Assembly: GCA_015490805.1 (NCBI GenBank)
Contig: WFXC01000012.1
Coordinates: 1-64,000 of the forward strand
DNA: 64,000 nucleotides
Direction: 5' to 3'
Source: Candidatus Kapaibacterium sp.
Lineage (GTDB): Bacteria > Bacteroidota > Ignavibacteria > Kapaibacteriales > WFXC01
Numbering within the stretch: the stretch's first letter is position 1; each line of letters opens with the position of its first letter. This document shows, piece by piece, positions 44,891 through 55,200 of this stretch. The position numbers and the translations under genes are program-made. The notes under the pieces are model-generated. The model did no database searches. It was not told where the DNA came from and was given only the letters and a program-made list of their open reading frames with translations.

Positions 44891-45724
44891 ATGGATACGC
44901 AAACGGTCAGCCAAGAACAATCGGCAACAACAGAGGAGCCGCAAAGGACGAATGAACCCGCGGAGATGAGTTTTCTGGAACACCTGGAAGAACTCCGCCG
45001 TCGACTTTTCTACGCTCTTGGAGGTATTGCTGTGGGTTCAGTGATCGCAGGAATTTTTATCAACTTCATCATCGAAGATCTTCTCCTGCGCCCGGCGTTA
45101 GCAGCTCATCTGAAATTGCAGAACTTCCGCCCTTTTGGTCAACCTTTTTTATACTTCAAGGTGATCTTCATTGCTGGCATCATCATTGCTTTTCCTTTTG
45201 TGCTCTACCAGTTGTGGAAATTCATTGCACCGGGACTGTATGAACACGAGCGGCGCTGGGTTCGGAGTGTCACCACAGCAACTTCTTTCTGTTTCTTTGC
45301 GGGCGTAGCCTTCGCGTACCTTGTCCTCCTGCCGGGAATGATGAACTTTGCAGCCTCCTTTGGGACCGAGAAAATTGCGAACATCATTGACATCAACGAA
45401 TACTTCGGATTTGTTACGCTGCTGATCTTAGCATCAGGAATTATCTTCGAACTTCCGGTGGTAAGCTTTATCTTAGCCCGAATTGGACTGCTTACCTCGG
45501 AATTTATGCGGCGCTATCGCCGCCATTCCATTGTTGCCATTCTGATCTTAGCAGCCGTTTTAACCCCGACGCCGGATCCAATCAATCAGGTAATTTTCGC
45601 TATCCCGCTATTTGCTCTGTACGAATTGAGCATCTGGATCGTTCGATTGATAGAACGGCGCAATGCCGTTGGGGCAGTGGCACAACAAGCGACGCAGCAA
45701 TCAGAAACGGATACACCTTCATGA
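44891..45724 (+). CDS. tatC: Twin-arginine translocase subunit TatC
   Basis: A 277-residue six-span membrane protein that recognises twin-arginine signals. The amino FLEHLEELRRRLFYAL motif and the loop FAGVAFAYLVLLPGMMNF are typical. ATG 44891 is chosen over GTG 44888. The amino end carries about 30 extra polar residues (QTVSQEQSATTEEPQ) before the conserved motif. The stop overlaps the next gene's start (ATGA). tatA is not in the window; the DUF1460 protein at 11308 has a Tat-like RR signal. Confidence 0.95.
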   Translation: MDTQTVSQEQSATTEEPQRTNEPAEMSFLEHLEELRRRLFYALGGIAVGSVIAGIFINFIIEDLLLRPALAAHLKLQNFRPFGQPFLYFKVIFIAGIIIAFPFVLYQLWKFIAPGLYEHERRWVRSVTTATSFCFFAGVAFAYLVLLPGMMNFAASFGTEKIANIIDINEYFGFVTLLILASGIIFELPVVSFILARIGLLTSEFMRRYRRHSIVAILILAAVLTPTPDPINQVIFAIPLFALYELSIWIVRLIERRNAVGAVAQQATQQSETDTPS

Positions 45725-46719
45725 CAACGCCGACGTCAACAACGACGCTTTTACAGTCGCTTCGGCAACCGATTTTGCGGGAGCTGGAACAATTCAACGA
45801 GTATTTCCGAAAACAACTCCGCTCCCACGTCTTCCTGCTGGATCTGATCCTCCGATATCTGATCCGCCAGAAAGGAAAGCAGATCCGCCCTTTGTTGGTC
45901 TTCCTGAGCGCTAAAGCGGCAGGTGAAATTACGGAACGCACCTACATCGGAGCAACGATGGTGGAACTGCTCCACACGGCAACCCTGGTACACGATGACG
46001 TGGTTGACCAGGCAGAGGTACGCCGGGGAATGGCATCAATTCGGGCAGTGTGGAAAAATAAAGCAGCTGTTCTGGTAGGCGATTTCCTCTTAGCCCGTGG
46101 ACTGCTGATCGCAGTCGAAAATCACGCCTATGACCTGCTCCAGGTCACCAGTCAGGCAGTGAAGCGGATGTCCGAGGGGGAACTCCGGCAAATGCAACGG
46201 GCAAAGCTGCTGGAGCTGGACGAACAATCCTACTTTGAAGTGATCCGCGACAAAACAGCCTCGCTGATTGCCACCTGCTGCGAAATCGGGGCGCTCAGTG
46301 CCGGAGCATCGCCGGAAGTACGTCAGCATCTTCGAGAGTACGGTGAGGCAGTCGGAACGGCTTTTCAAATCCGCGACGATCTGCTGGATTTCCTCAGCCA
46401 GCCCAGCATCCTGGGCAAACCGATCGGCAACGACGTTCAGGAACGCAAAATCACCCTTCCCCTTCTGTACGCCCTCCGAACAGCCCCAGCTAAAGAGCGC
46501 CGGCGAGTGCTGAAAATGATCAAACGAAGTCAGCACAATGGAAAAATGTTCACTGAAATCCAGCAATTCGTGGAGCAATACGGAGGCATTCGCTACGCTC
46601 ACCAGGTAGCCGAGCAGCTCATCACCCAGGCAAAAGCTCATCTGACAACACTTCCCCCATCGAACGCCCGCACCGCTCTTGAAACCTTCGCCGATTTCGT
46701 CCTGCAACGTGGTACTTAG
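45721..46719 (+). CDS. Polyprenyl diphosphate synthase (long-chain trans type)
   Basis: A 332-residue trans-prenyltransferase that extends FPP/GPP with IPP, probably making the isoprenoid tail of menaquinone. The first aspartate-rich motif is HDDVVDQAEVRRG and the second is FQIRDDLLDF, with KGKQIRPLLV near the amino end. No bulky residue pattern immediately before the first motif settles chain length. It is coupled to tatC by ATGA; no quinone genes are adjacent. Confidence 0.93.
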   Translation: MTTPTSTTTLLQSLRQPILRELEQFNEYFRKQLRSHVFLLDLILRYLIRQKGKQIRPLLVFLSAKAAGEITERTYIGATMVELLHTATLVHDDVVDQAEVRRGMASIRAVWKNKAAVLVGDFLLARGLLIAVENHAYDLLQVTSQAVKRMSEGELRQMQRAKLLELDEQSYFEVIRDKTASLIATCCEIGALSAGASPEVRQHLREYGEAVGTAFQIRDDLLDFLSQPSILGKPIGNDVQERKITLPLLYALRTAPAKERRRVLKMIKRSQHNGKMFTEIQQFVEQYGGIRYAHQVAEQLITQAKAHLTTLPPSNARTALETFADFVLQRGT

Positions 46720-47124
46720 CAGCTATAGCGATCAGGGTCTAGAATACATAGACGGGTCTTCCGAACTGCGCACGGCAATTCCCATCTGTTCATAGATCTT
46801 TTGCTCCAGAAGTACAGACACAAGTAATTCTATTGCCGCCACCAATGGTCACAACACCTTATTGACTTGCCCCGAATAGTCCATCTCCCAGATTTCCGGA
46901 GCATTCGAGATGCTCCTTAGACGCTGCATCGCTGTAACGACACCCGCGGGGATTGAGTTCATTTGTACTTCACTGAATTTCTTTACGCAAGAACAAATTC
47001 ACCACACGATAGCTGGAATACTAAAACCTTTCGACAGTTCACATTCAAAACCTATCCCAACTTCACATTCGCCCGTATTTGCCTATTTGCCCGTGCAAAA
47101 CTTCTTCGGGAGGGGATTGTCTTG
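46720..47124. other. 405-base gap with no gene seen
   Basis: Base composition shifts to AT-rich towards its right side, leading into the AT-rich block of 47-48.8 kb. No intact reading frame, RNA gene or clear terminator was recognised. A short stretch near 46909-46922 (ATGCTCCTTAGACG) faintly resembles the repeats at 25.4 kb but is too short to count. Confidence 0.5.
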
Positions 47125-48177
47125 TCACACTTGCACCTCCGCAAATTCTATATTATCTTTCTCAGCTTTGTACGCATAACACTTTATTCCACTATTTGAA
47201 AAGTCACTATTCCTGATCTTCACCTTTGCGTCGGCGCTAAAATCAAATGCTACTAAAATTGGACGCACCATTTCCACTTCACCGTTTGCTAACCTTCCAG
47301 CAACCCACTTTGAGTATTCTATAAGCTGGGCAACATCTTTCGCCTTAGCTCTATCCCTCTTCAGCTCGATCACAGTATACCTGTATCTCAAAGGATAGCC
47401 AGTATACCTATCGTTTTTGTGATAGACAAGAACATCGATGTTCTTTCGCGTTACGTGATAAGGAACATTGTTAGCAAACCATTCTATGTCCTCAACAGGA
47501 CCAAGCATTTTTCTTATAGAAGGGTGATTTGGACTATCTATGTTCCGTACGAACCATGCCCTCAGAATATCTTCTAACAAAACCTTACCACCGTCACTGA
47601 GTTTGCCCAAGTCAAGTACTAATTCTTTCCGTTTTATTCCTTTAGGATAACACTGCATAGAACTGGGTCTACAAACAGGGTTTCCATGTAATTTTACCAA
47701 CAGCTCTACGAGCACCTCCGCGGTTTCTGGATTCACTGTATTGATCCCTCTTGGACCTTGAATTTTTCTATAAAACCACCCCCAACACTTTGTTTCAAAT
47801 TCCCTTGAAGAAAAAAGCAAATCTTCTGGAACAGGATTTGGGAAGTAGTTTAAACACTCTATTTCTACCCTAATCGGCCACGTGCCACCTACAGCTCCAA
47901 TAGGCGTAGGATCAAAAAATGGCTTGCTTTTGATCCTATAAATTCCATGAAATCCAACTTGCCGTTCGTAGAGAAACACTATATCACCTATTCGTGTCCC
48001 CAGCATATCTGCAATCATTGCAAAGTACGGTTTTTGGGGGTTACTCAAATTGCTCTGTATCACTCCCTCATAATCCCCTGGTATTCCTTCAATCCCGACT
48101 CCCCAAAATCCGTTATCTCTCACTGTAGGAAAAGTTTTCTTATCTGTTATGAAAATGTGTGCTTTCATTTTTCCCAT
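47125..48177 (-). CDS. PUA/EVE-like plus PD-(D/E)xK (DUF91/NucS-like) nuclease
   Basis: A 350-residue protein from an AT-rich block (60-base stretches at 47161 and 47641 count 35% and 37% GC). Residues 5-90 resemble an EVE/PUA-like base-sensing domain (GFWGVGIEG, RIGDIVFLYE, GFHGIYRIKSKPFF). The carboxyl part has a nuclease core: D248 (NIDVLVYH), E271 and K273 (YTVIELKRDRA), Q284 and Y288 (VAQLIEYSKW). The combination suggests cleavage of DNA with modified bases or a restriction enzyme. MKAHIFI at 48168 is an alternative start. The adjacent gene looks like a truncated methyltransferase. Function is inferred from fold patterns only. Confidence 0.7.
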   Translation of the reverse strand: MGKMKAHIFITDKKTFPTVRDNGFWGVGIEGIPGDYEGVIQSNLSNPQKPYFAMIADMLGTRIGDIVFLYERQVGFHGIYRIKSKPFFDPTPIGAVGGTWPIRVEIECLNYFPNPVPEDLLFSSREFETKCWGWFYRKIQGPRGINTVNPETAEVLVELLVKLHGNPVCRPSSMQCYPKGIKRKELVLDLGKLSDGGKVLLEDILRAWFVRNIDSPNHPSIRKMLGPVEDIEWFANNVPYHVTRKNIDVLVYHKNDRYTGYPLRYRYTVIELKRDRAKAKDVAQLIEYSKWVAGRLANGEVEMVRPILVAFDFSADAKVKIRNSDFSNSGIKCYAYKAEKDNIEFAEVQV

Positions 48178-48291
48178 GCAAAATTCTTTTACACCTGGAA
48201 CACCTGCTAAACTCCCTTAGCTACTATGGTTTTGCTCCCTGTGCAACTCCAGGATTTGCCTGCATTCTTTCTGTCCGTTTCTCGGTCTCAC

Positions 48292-48753
48292 TCAAACAAT
48301 TCCGTTGCAAACAGGGAATTTGTCTCCATCAAACACCCACAAACTATCGGTGAGAATTTCATCGTACTCTTTCCATCTGTTAAGATTGATGTCGTTGACC
48401 TTATTTGTTTTGATTTCAGTTAATGCTTTCTTCAACCTTTCAAGGTAGTACCTTGCTCTCTCCAGTGTAAGAGCTTGTTCTATCTGGGAGAGTTCGCCCA
48501 TCAAATAACTGTATTTCATTTTCACTGTGTCACCATTGCTGTCGATGTTCAAAACACCGATGGTATCCCTGTCGGGTGAAACAAGATGGCTTCTTAGATC
48601 CCTTAACGCTATTTTTAGTTCTTGCAGGCTTTCCAACGCCAGCAGGTTGTCCAGAACCTCCAGCAACTTCGATCTGTTAATGAGAAGAATGCGGCTTTGC
48701 AACGTCTGTTCACTGCTATCAAACAACGTTGCTTGAATCTTCTCCCTCTTCAT
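48292..48753 (-). CDS. Short protein resembling the amino end of a DNA methyltransferase (possibly truncated)
   Basis: A 153-residue, mostly helical, charged protein in the same AT-rich block as the nuclease and transcribed towards it. Residues 116-141 (TNKVNDINLNRWKEYDEILT, then DSLWVF) resemble the stretch that, in some DNA N4/N6 methyltransferases, precedes the catalytic domain, but here the frame stops twelve residues later with no SAM-binding FxGxG or (D/N)PPY motif. A deletion that removed the methyltransferase body would explain this. It could instead be a complete small protein of unknown role. Confidence is in the gene, less in the methylase link. Confidence 0.5.
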   Translation of the reverse strand: MKREKIQATLFDSSEQTLQSRILLINRSKLLEVLDNLLALESLQELKIALRDLRSHLVSPDRDTIGVLNIDSNGDTVKMKYSYLMGELSQIEQALTLERARYYLERLKKALTEIKTNKVNDINLNRWKEYDEILTDSLWVFDGDKFPVCNGIV

Positions 48754-48929
48754 TTTTCAGCTTCCTGAATATCAAACTCAATCAAACGTTAAAACTGTCC
48801 ACAAAATCAAACATTTTATACGACTCTGGCACCCTGCAAAACTACCGGTCAACCCAATCTTCCTTCTATCCCCACGTTCCACGTAGGAGCTCGCAACCTT
48901 TTCACCCAGGCCACACTCTCCTGCAATGT

Positions 48930-50084
48930 CTACTGTCCCTGCGCCCATCGCTGAAGAATCTGCGCCACTTCCGGACGGGTGAATTCCGGCGGAAGCGGCT
49001 TCCCTTCCCGCAGCAACTGCCGAACTTTCGTGCCGGAAAGAAAAATTCTCTGCTCTGGCATACTGGGCGACGTTTTGGTCGTTGCCATCCCACCGGTCAC
49101 GGTGCACCAGAAAGCGTGTTCGAACATCAGGGGAGTGATTTGCAGTTGCTCAGGATCTACTTCGTCGAAGATCCGCTGGGCATCGTATGTGCCGTAGTAG
49201 TTCCCCACTCCAGCGTGATCCCTTCCAACGATAAAATGTGTGCACCCATAGTTCTTGCGCAGGATAGCGTGGAAAATTGCCTCCCGGGGTCCGGCATATC
49301 GCATAGCAGCCGGTAGCACCGATAGCATTACCCGATCCTGTGGATAGTAGTGGCGAATCAATGCCTGATAACATTCCATTCTGACAGCGGCTGGAATATC
49401 GTCCGACTTCGTCTCCCCAACCAATGGATGGATCAACAAGCCATCGACAATTTCCAGCGCACACTTTGTAAGATACTCATGCGCCCGGTGCATTGGATTG
49501 CGAGTCTGGAAGGCAACGATTGTTTTCCATCCCCGTTTCTGAAAAGCTGCTCTCGTCTCTGCCGGCGTCAACGTGTGCTCCGGGAATTCCGGTTGAAAGC
49601 GGTCCAGAAAGTAGCGGATTGGCCCGGCAAGCACGTAAGGACCTTCCTCAAACAGCTTTGCAACGCCGGGATGATTTCGGTCATCGGTACGATACACAAG
49701 CACCGCTTCCCGTTCTATGTCCCGCTCGAACTTTTCCTGCACCGCCATAATGGCATAGACTGTACCGGCAGCATCTGTCAGCAGCACTTCATCCCCTGAA
49801 ACAACCTGCCGGTACTGCTTCAACGGCACGGTCAGCGTCACGGGGATTGAAAACACCAGCCCGGTCGCCAGGCGCATTTGCTCCACAACGTTTTGGTAAT
49901 CATCTTTCCCCATAAACCCTTCCAGTGGACTCAAGGCTCCAACGCCGATCAGGTAAGCATCGGACAAAACCCGATAGGACACTGGCACCCGGAGTGCATC
50001 TTTGTACTCTTCCAGTAACTGTTGCACCTGAGCACCCTGAACAGTACGATTCACCAACGTTCCACCATGGGCTGGTATCGACAT
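48930..50084 (-). CDS. sat: Sulfate adenylyltransferase (ATP sulfurylase)
   Basis: A 384-residue Sat that activates sulfate to APS (or the reverse in sulfur oxidation). Start 50084 (MSIPAHGG) has GAGAGGAGA upstream; the longer open frame reaching 50417 overlaps the permease gene and is cysteine-rich shadow. QTRNPMHRAHEYL, LVGETKSDDIPA, and GRDHAGVGNYYGTYDAQ are the expected nucleotide- and sulfate-binding motifs. It follows the SLC13-type permease by 17 bases, so uptake and activation are probably co-expressed. No APS kinase or reductase is in the window. Confidence 0.95.
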   Translation of the reverse strand: MSIPAHGGTLVNRTVQGAQVQQLLEEYKDALRVPVSYRVLSDAYLIGVGALSPLEGFMGKDDYQNVVEQMRLATGLVFSIPVTLTVPLKQYRQVVSGDEVLLTDAAGTVYAIMAVQEKFERDIEREAVLVYRTDDRNHPGVAKLFEEGPYVLAGPIRYFLDRFQPEFPEHTLTPAETRAAFQKRGWKTIVAFQTRNPMHRAHEYLTKCALEIVDGLLIHPLVGETKSDDIPAAVRMECYQALIRHYYPQDRVMLSVLPAAMRYAGPREAIFHAILRKNYGCTHFIVGRDHAGVGNYYGTYDAQRIFDEVDPEQLQITPLMFEHAFWCTVTGGMATTKTSPSMPEQRIFLSGTKVRQLLREGKPLPPEFTRPEVAQILQRWAQGQ

Positions 50085-50101
50085 TGCAATCTCCTCTCTA
50101 T

Positions 50102-51886
50102 TCACAAATACACCCAGTACACAATCGCTGTTGTCAACAATGCTACGGCTAAATTCAGGGGCAAACCAACGCGAAGAAAATCGGAAAACCGATAATTTCC
50201 AGCACCATACACAATCAAATTGGTTTGATACCCAATAGGCGTAGCGAAACTGGCAGAAGCAGCAATGGCAACGACTAACGCCAGCGGTAACAGTGGTATG
50301 GCACTTTGAGCCGCAACAGAAGCGGCAATCGGAAACGCAATAGCTGATGCCGCAACATTGGTCATCATTTCTGTCAGGACATTGGTCAACAAAAAGACGC
50401 CCAGAAGAATCAGCCACTGCTGTCCCGATTGCATCAGAGGCTGGAAAAGCTGCACAACTGCATCGTCGATACCAGCCCCATCAATTGCGGTACTGATGCC
50501 AAAAGCAGCACCAATGATGAGCAGTACACTCCAATCCACTGCATATTTAATTTCGCTCAACGGCAGCGCTCCCACAAGCACGCTGGCAACGGCGGCAGCC
50601 GCCAGCGCTACCGGCAAACTCAACCAGCCACCGGCGACAACACCCAGGGCAAGCAACAACAACCCTAAGGTCACATAGCCCCGGGACTGTGGTTTCACTG
50701 CCTCGCTTCTGGCTTCGCTGACCAGATAGAAATCTGGGGAATGATACCATTGTTCCAGAAAGCCTTTGGGAGCGACTAACAACAGCGTGTCGCCCGGCTG
50801 TAGCACCACATCGCCGATTTTTTGCCGAATCCGTTCCCCATTGCGATGAATCGCTAGAATGGCGGCATTGTAGAGCGCCCGGAAGCCACTTTCCCGAACC
50901 TTTTTCCCAATCAATGGCGATGTCGGAGAGATAACAACCTCAAAAACCCCTACTTGATCGGAATCATTCAGAGTCCACGGCAGTTTCGCTTCTGGCAACA
51001 ATCGCAAACCCGGAATTTGCTGCAAATCCATAATCGTATCCGGTACGCCGGTAAAAAAGAGTCGATCCCCGATATACAGTCGCTCTGTTGGAGCCACCGG
51101 AGCAATGAGCAGTCCATCTCGCTCAATCTGAAACAGGAAAACCCCCTGAAGATGGCGCAATCCTGCTGCTTCCACACTTTTGCCCACAAAAGGAAATTGC
51201 GGCATAATCTCTGCTTCAACTACAAACTCACGCACGTGTTGTTCCAGTTGCTGCATCGGCATTTGCCGTACCGGCAACCACCGAGGAGCGATAAAGGTCA
51301 GATACACCAATCCAAGAATAACGGCAGGGACACCAACGATGGCGAAAGTGAACAGAGAAAAAGATTCTGATGTTATGCTGGAAACATAGCCATCAACAAG
51401 CAAATTTGTACTGGTACCAATCAGGGTACACATTCCACCGAGGATTGCTGCGTATGAAAGCGGGATCAAATAATGCGAGAGCGGCTTGCCATACCGCCGA
51501 GCCCACTGTCGAAGTGGTGCTACCAGCGAGGTTACAACGACAGAATTGCTCAGAAACGCCGAAAGGAGTGCTACCACCGGAAGAAAGCGCCAGAGCACAT
51601 ACGGGGTACTGCGTCCGGGACTTTGCAACACACGATAGCCAAACCACCGCAACATCCCTGTTGATTGTAACGCTGCACCAATGATAAACAAAGCACCGAG
51701 GGTCAGCAGGATCGGATGGGCAAATCCCTGTAATGCCTGCTCAACCGAAAGAACACCTCCAAAAATCAACGCCAGCAAAGCTCCAAAGATCAGTATTTCG
51801 GCTGGTGCCACCTCCCGGATCAAGGCTCCAACCAAAACAAGGAGCACAACCAGCGTAAAAACAAAGGGGAAATCCATACTGAGCAC
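50102..51886 (-). CDS. SLC13-type anion permease with two RCK_C domains (probable sulfate uptake)
   Basis: A 594-residue inner-membrane protein with about eleven spans in two halves and two TrkA-C/RCK_C-like soluble domains between them (about 210-300 and 305-380; MPQFPFVGKSV, LIGKKVRESGFRALYN). The permease motifs LSNSVVVTSLVAPL and GTSTNLLVDG in the first half, and MTNVAASAIAFPIA and TPIGYQTNLIVYG in the second, are typical of the DASS/SLC13 family. The neighbour sat makes sulfate the likely substrate. Proteins of this layout are known sulfate transporters in some bacteria and algae. Confidence 0.88.
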   Translation of the reverse strand: MLSMDFPFVFTLVVLLVLVGALIREVAPAEILIFGALLALIFGGVLSVEQALQGFAHPILLTLGALFIIGAALQSTGMLRWFGYRVLQSPGRSTPYVLWRFLPVVALLSAFLSNSVVVTSLVAPLRQWARRYGKPLSHYLIPLSYAAILGGMCTLIGTSTNLLVDGYVSSITSESFSLFTFAIVGVPAVILGLVYLTFIAPRWLPVRQMPMQQLEQHVREFVVEAEIMPQFPFVGKSVEAAGLRHLQGVFLFQIERDGLLIAPVAPTERLYIGDRLFFTGVPDTIMDLQQIPGLRLLPEAKLPWTLNDSDQVGVFEVVISPTSPLIGKKVRESGFRALYNAAILAIHRNGERIRQKIGDVVLQPGDTLLLVAPKGFLEQWYHSPDFYLVSEARSEAVKPQSRGYVTLGLLLLALGVVAGGWLSLPVALAAAAVASVLVGALPLSEIKYAVDWSVLLIIGAAFGISTAIDGAGIDDAVVQLFQPLMQSGQQWLILLGVFLLTNVLTEMMTNVAASAIAFPIAASVAAQSAIPLLPLALVVAIAASASFATPIGYQTNLIVYGAGNYRFSDFLRVGLPLNLAVALLTTAIVYWVYL

Positions 51887-52238
51887 GTTGCCTCATCTGT
51901 CCAAAATGTGCTGTGTAGACGAAAAAGCCCCAGATTCAAGGTTTCAAAACGATGATCGCCGCTCGAATGATCAGCCCCTGTGCCTACGGCTCCCGAGAAA
52001 GGGTCAATTCTACCACGCAACGCCATTGACTATGAGGTGTACAACTGGTTGCGCTTCTGACAAACTTCGTGATGAACACGCCGGCTTCTCGATAATTTTT
52101 ATCTCCCTTCTGGCACACCTTACAGCCCAGTAAAAAAGGCGGCAGAATAAACACACCAAGCACAAAAAGAAAACAAAAAAAGGCGTCCTCCAGCCGCAGG
52201 AGGACGCCCTATCTTACACTTAATACCGAACGATCGCT
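51887..52238. other. 352-base gap holding the TonB-receptor terminator
   Basis: Apart from the strong hairpin at 52182-52208 no gene or RNA is recognised. The left part should hold the promoter of the leftward permease-sat pair, but no clear TAnnTTTG element was seen there. Confidence 0.5.
52182..52208 (-). terminator. Rho-independent terminator of the TonB-dependent receptor
   Basis: Read on the minus strand: GGCGTCCTCC, a seven-base loop, GGAGGACGCC, then seven T. The ten-pair perfect stem begins 31 bases after the receptor's stop. Confidence 0.92.
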
Positions 52239-55200
52239 TTAGAAGCTATACCGTGCGCCGATCTGGATGCGCCACCGGGATAGTAGATTATCTCGGCTGT
52301 ACAACTCCTCAATATCCTGATCAGCCGATGGACCTCGATAACGAACAACTGGCTTGTAAACATCTCCATCTTTCTGATAGCGCCGAAACTCAAGAAGCTG
52401 ATAGGATTGGAAAGGAATATACAACTGATGACCCCAATCGGAGTTAATTAGATTTAAGAAGTTCAAAACATCCACCGTCAACTGGAATCGATGGTGGTCA
52501 CCAAACAGTCTTAGCTCTTGGACCACTCGAAGATCAATTTGGTTCACCCAGGGCTCTCGCATTGCATTGCGATCAATAATTCTTCCCCGGTAATCCTTCA
52601 GATTCTGAAATCGCTCGACGAAAGCATTGAAATTCTCCCAATCCCCTTCTCTTTCAAAGATTACTTCATCTTTCGAAGCCGGAACATAAATCAGATCATT
52701 AGCAGTCCGACCATCTCCATTAGGATCTCCCCGATAGATAAAGTTGAAGGGCCGTCCAGACCGCCCTTCATACAGCAGCGAAATCGTGGTAGATCCCCAA
52801 TCATAGGTAAACGCATACCCCAAGTTTGCCACGATACGATGTCGAATTTCAAAGTCCGAGGTTGCTAGCGGTGGATTGTTTGGATCGCCCGGAATTTCGT
52901 TGTACTGCCAATTGGAAATTGCCCGACTCGACTGTCCACTGTTAATATCCAGCGCCCTACCAAAAGTATAACCAACGTAGGAACGCAGTCCGAAATCAAA
53001 TTCCTTCTCCAATTGTACTGTCACGTTAAATTGGTAACCTTGATCAGTATTCTTCAGCAACAACACATTTGTAAAGCGATCATCCACTAAGTCCGGATTC
53101 CCACGTCCAAAACGGAACCTTGAGATCTGAGAGAACACTGGACGTCCATCAATTGTACGAATCGTGTCAATTGGTCCTTTCAAATTCAGATTCGCATAAG
53201 CTATGTCTGTAATAGTTTTGGAGTACAGAATGTCCAATGATCCGCGAATGTCCCACGGCAACATTTTATCGACGCCCAGGTTTACACGGAGCAATTGTGG
53301 GAACTTAAAATTAGGATCTGTAATATTAATCTCCGTTGTTGGAACAGCAGTCAAAGCACCTCGTTGCTGTTCATCGCGCCAAATATTAGGATTAAACTCT
53401 GGAATGCCACTCCGTAAGTCAACACGCGCCAAATCCATTCCTGTATTGCTATATTGGTTGGACAGCCACACTCCTGGAGTCCTACCGGAAAAGACCCCAA
53501 TACCACCCCGCACGACCATATCTACTTCCTGGGTAAGATCATAACTAAACCCGAATCGTGGAGAAAGCAGCATCTGCCCACTAGGTACTTCATCGGTGCG
53601 ATATTGCGGGAATGCCTCCCGGAAATCTGGATTATCCAATGGCTTGTCTAAGAAAAATGGAACATCGAGCCGTAATCCCAATGTAAGACGCAACTGAGGA
53701 TTGACTTGCCATTCATCCTGTGCATAAACCCCTGCTTGAAGCATACTCCACTCCGCTCGAGGCTTGGGATTACCTGGCAGCTTAGAATAACTCAAACTAA
53801 AACGCGAAGCTATACCATTACGGTAGTCTTCTAACGAATAGAAGTCCCACCGTCCCCAATAGTCTTGAATAAACAAATTGCTAAAACTCAGAAGCTCATT
53901 ATGCGTTCCAAATGTCAGAGTATGGGCACCCAAGAAATAAGTGAAGTTGTCAGTAAACTCCAAGACATCCTGATCTAATGCGTTGGCTTGCGAAAATCGT
54001 TCACCACCGAACCGAACCGCACCCAGGAATTTCCCAGACGTATCGCGAAGCGAAACCGTAACCTGTGGAAACTCCTTCGCATTCGGATCTCGCTGATCAC
54101 GAATCATCAAATACGAGACCCGAAACTCATTCGCCATATTTTCACCCAAGACACTATTAACCTGCAATACTGTTTGATTCTGCAGGCTGCGGAATACATA
54201 TCCTGCGCTCTCCAATTGGAAAGTCGTACCCGTTCGGTAAATCCCCCGATCCAAGCTGGCATTAACAAAGTTGTTTCGCAGGGTTATCCGATGATTTGCA
54301 CCCAAATTCATATCGAATCGAGCAAACAGCTTAAGATCTCCCGTCGTGTTTTGGAATTCATTGTAGCTACCAGGATCAAATCCATACTGATTTCTGGTAA
54401 TATTGATAACCTCATCTACCATCGACCTCGGTGCTTCAAATCCATTCTCAATGATAATTGGATCAGTTAACGCAGGACGTGGCTCTACACGATCCCGAAT
54501 TTCGGCATTAACAAAGTAAAAGAGCTGATTACGGATAATAGGTCCTCCAACTCGCACGCCGTAGACCAAATCTGTATAATCGCTGAACTTCTGCTTTGAA
54601 GTATCAGGGCTAACGCCCACCAAGTCTTGATTATTACCGTAAATGTACGCCGCAGCATTGAACTGATTCGTTCCTCCTCGCGTAATAATGTTAATCAATC
54701 CCCCGGTAAATGATCCTTGGCGCACATCGAACGGAGCAACAGAAATTTGTAACTGCTCAATTGCTTCAATACTAATTGGCTGAGCATTCGCTTGTCCCCC
54801 TGGCGTTCCTGCATCTGGCAATCCGAAAGGATCATTTAATACCGCACCATCCATCTGGAAATTATTATATCGGTTATTTCGCCCCGCAATGCTGATTCCC
54901 CCCAGATTATCACTCGCACCGATATTTGTACCTACAGCTAAGGGAGCTACACGTGCATAATCCTGAATGCTCCGTGTTACTGTAGGCACCATTTCAACAG
55001 TTTCAGGATCTAGCTGAAATGTCTGTCCTTCCTGACTACTCAATCGCTCCCCCACCACACTGATAGCTTTTACCTGTATCGCTTCGGTCTCCAAAGCAAA
55101 ATTAATTTCAAATGACTGTCCAGCTCGAAGATATATCCCTTCTCGGGTCAGCGTCTTATATCCTGTACTTCGAGCTGTCACTTTGTATGGCCCACCAACC

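Noticed and set aside
50085-50417. Amino extension of the sulfate adenylyltransferase frame
   Set aside because: It overlaps the upstream permease gene, is rich in cysteine and serine unlike Sat, and a good ribosome site precedes MSIPAHG at 50084.
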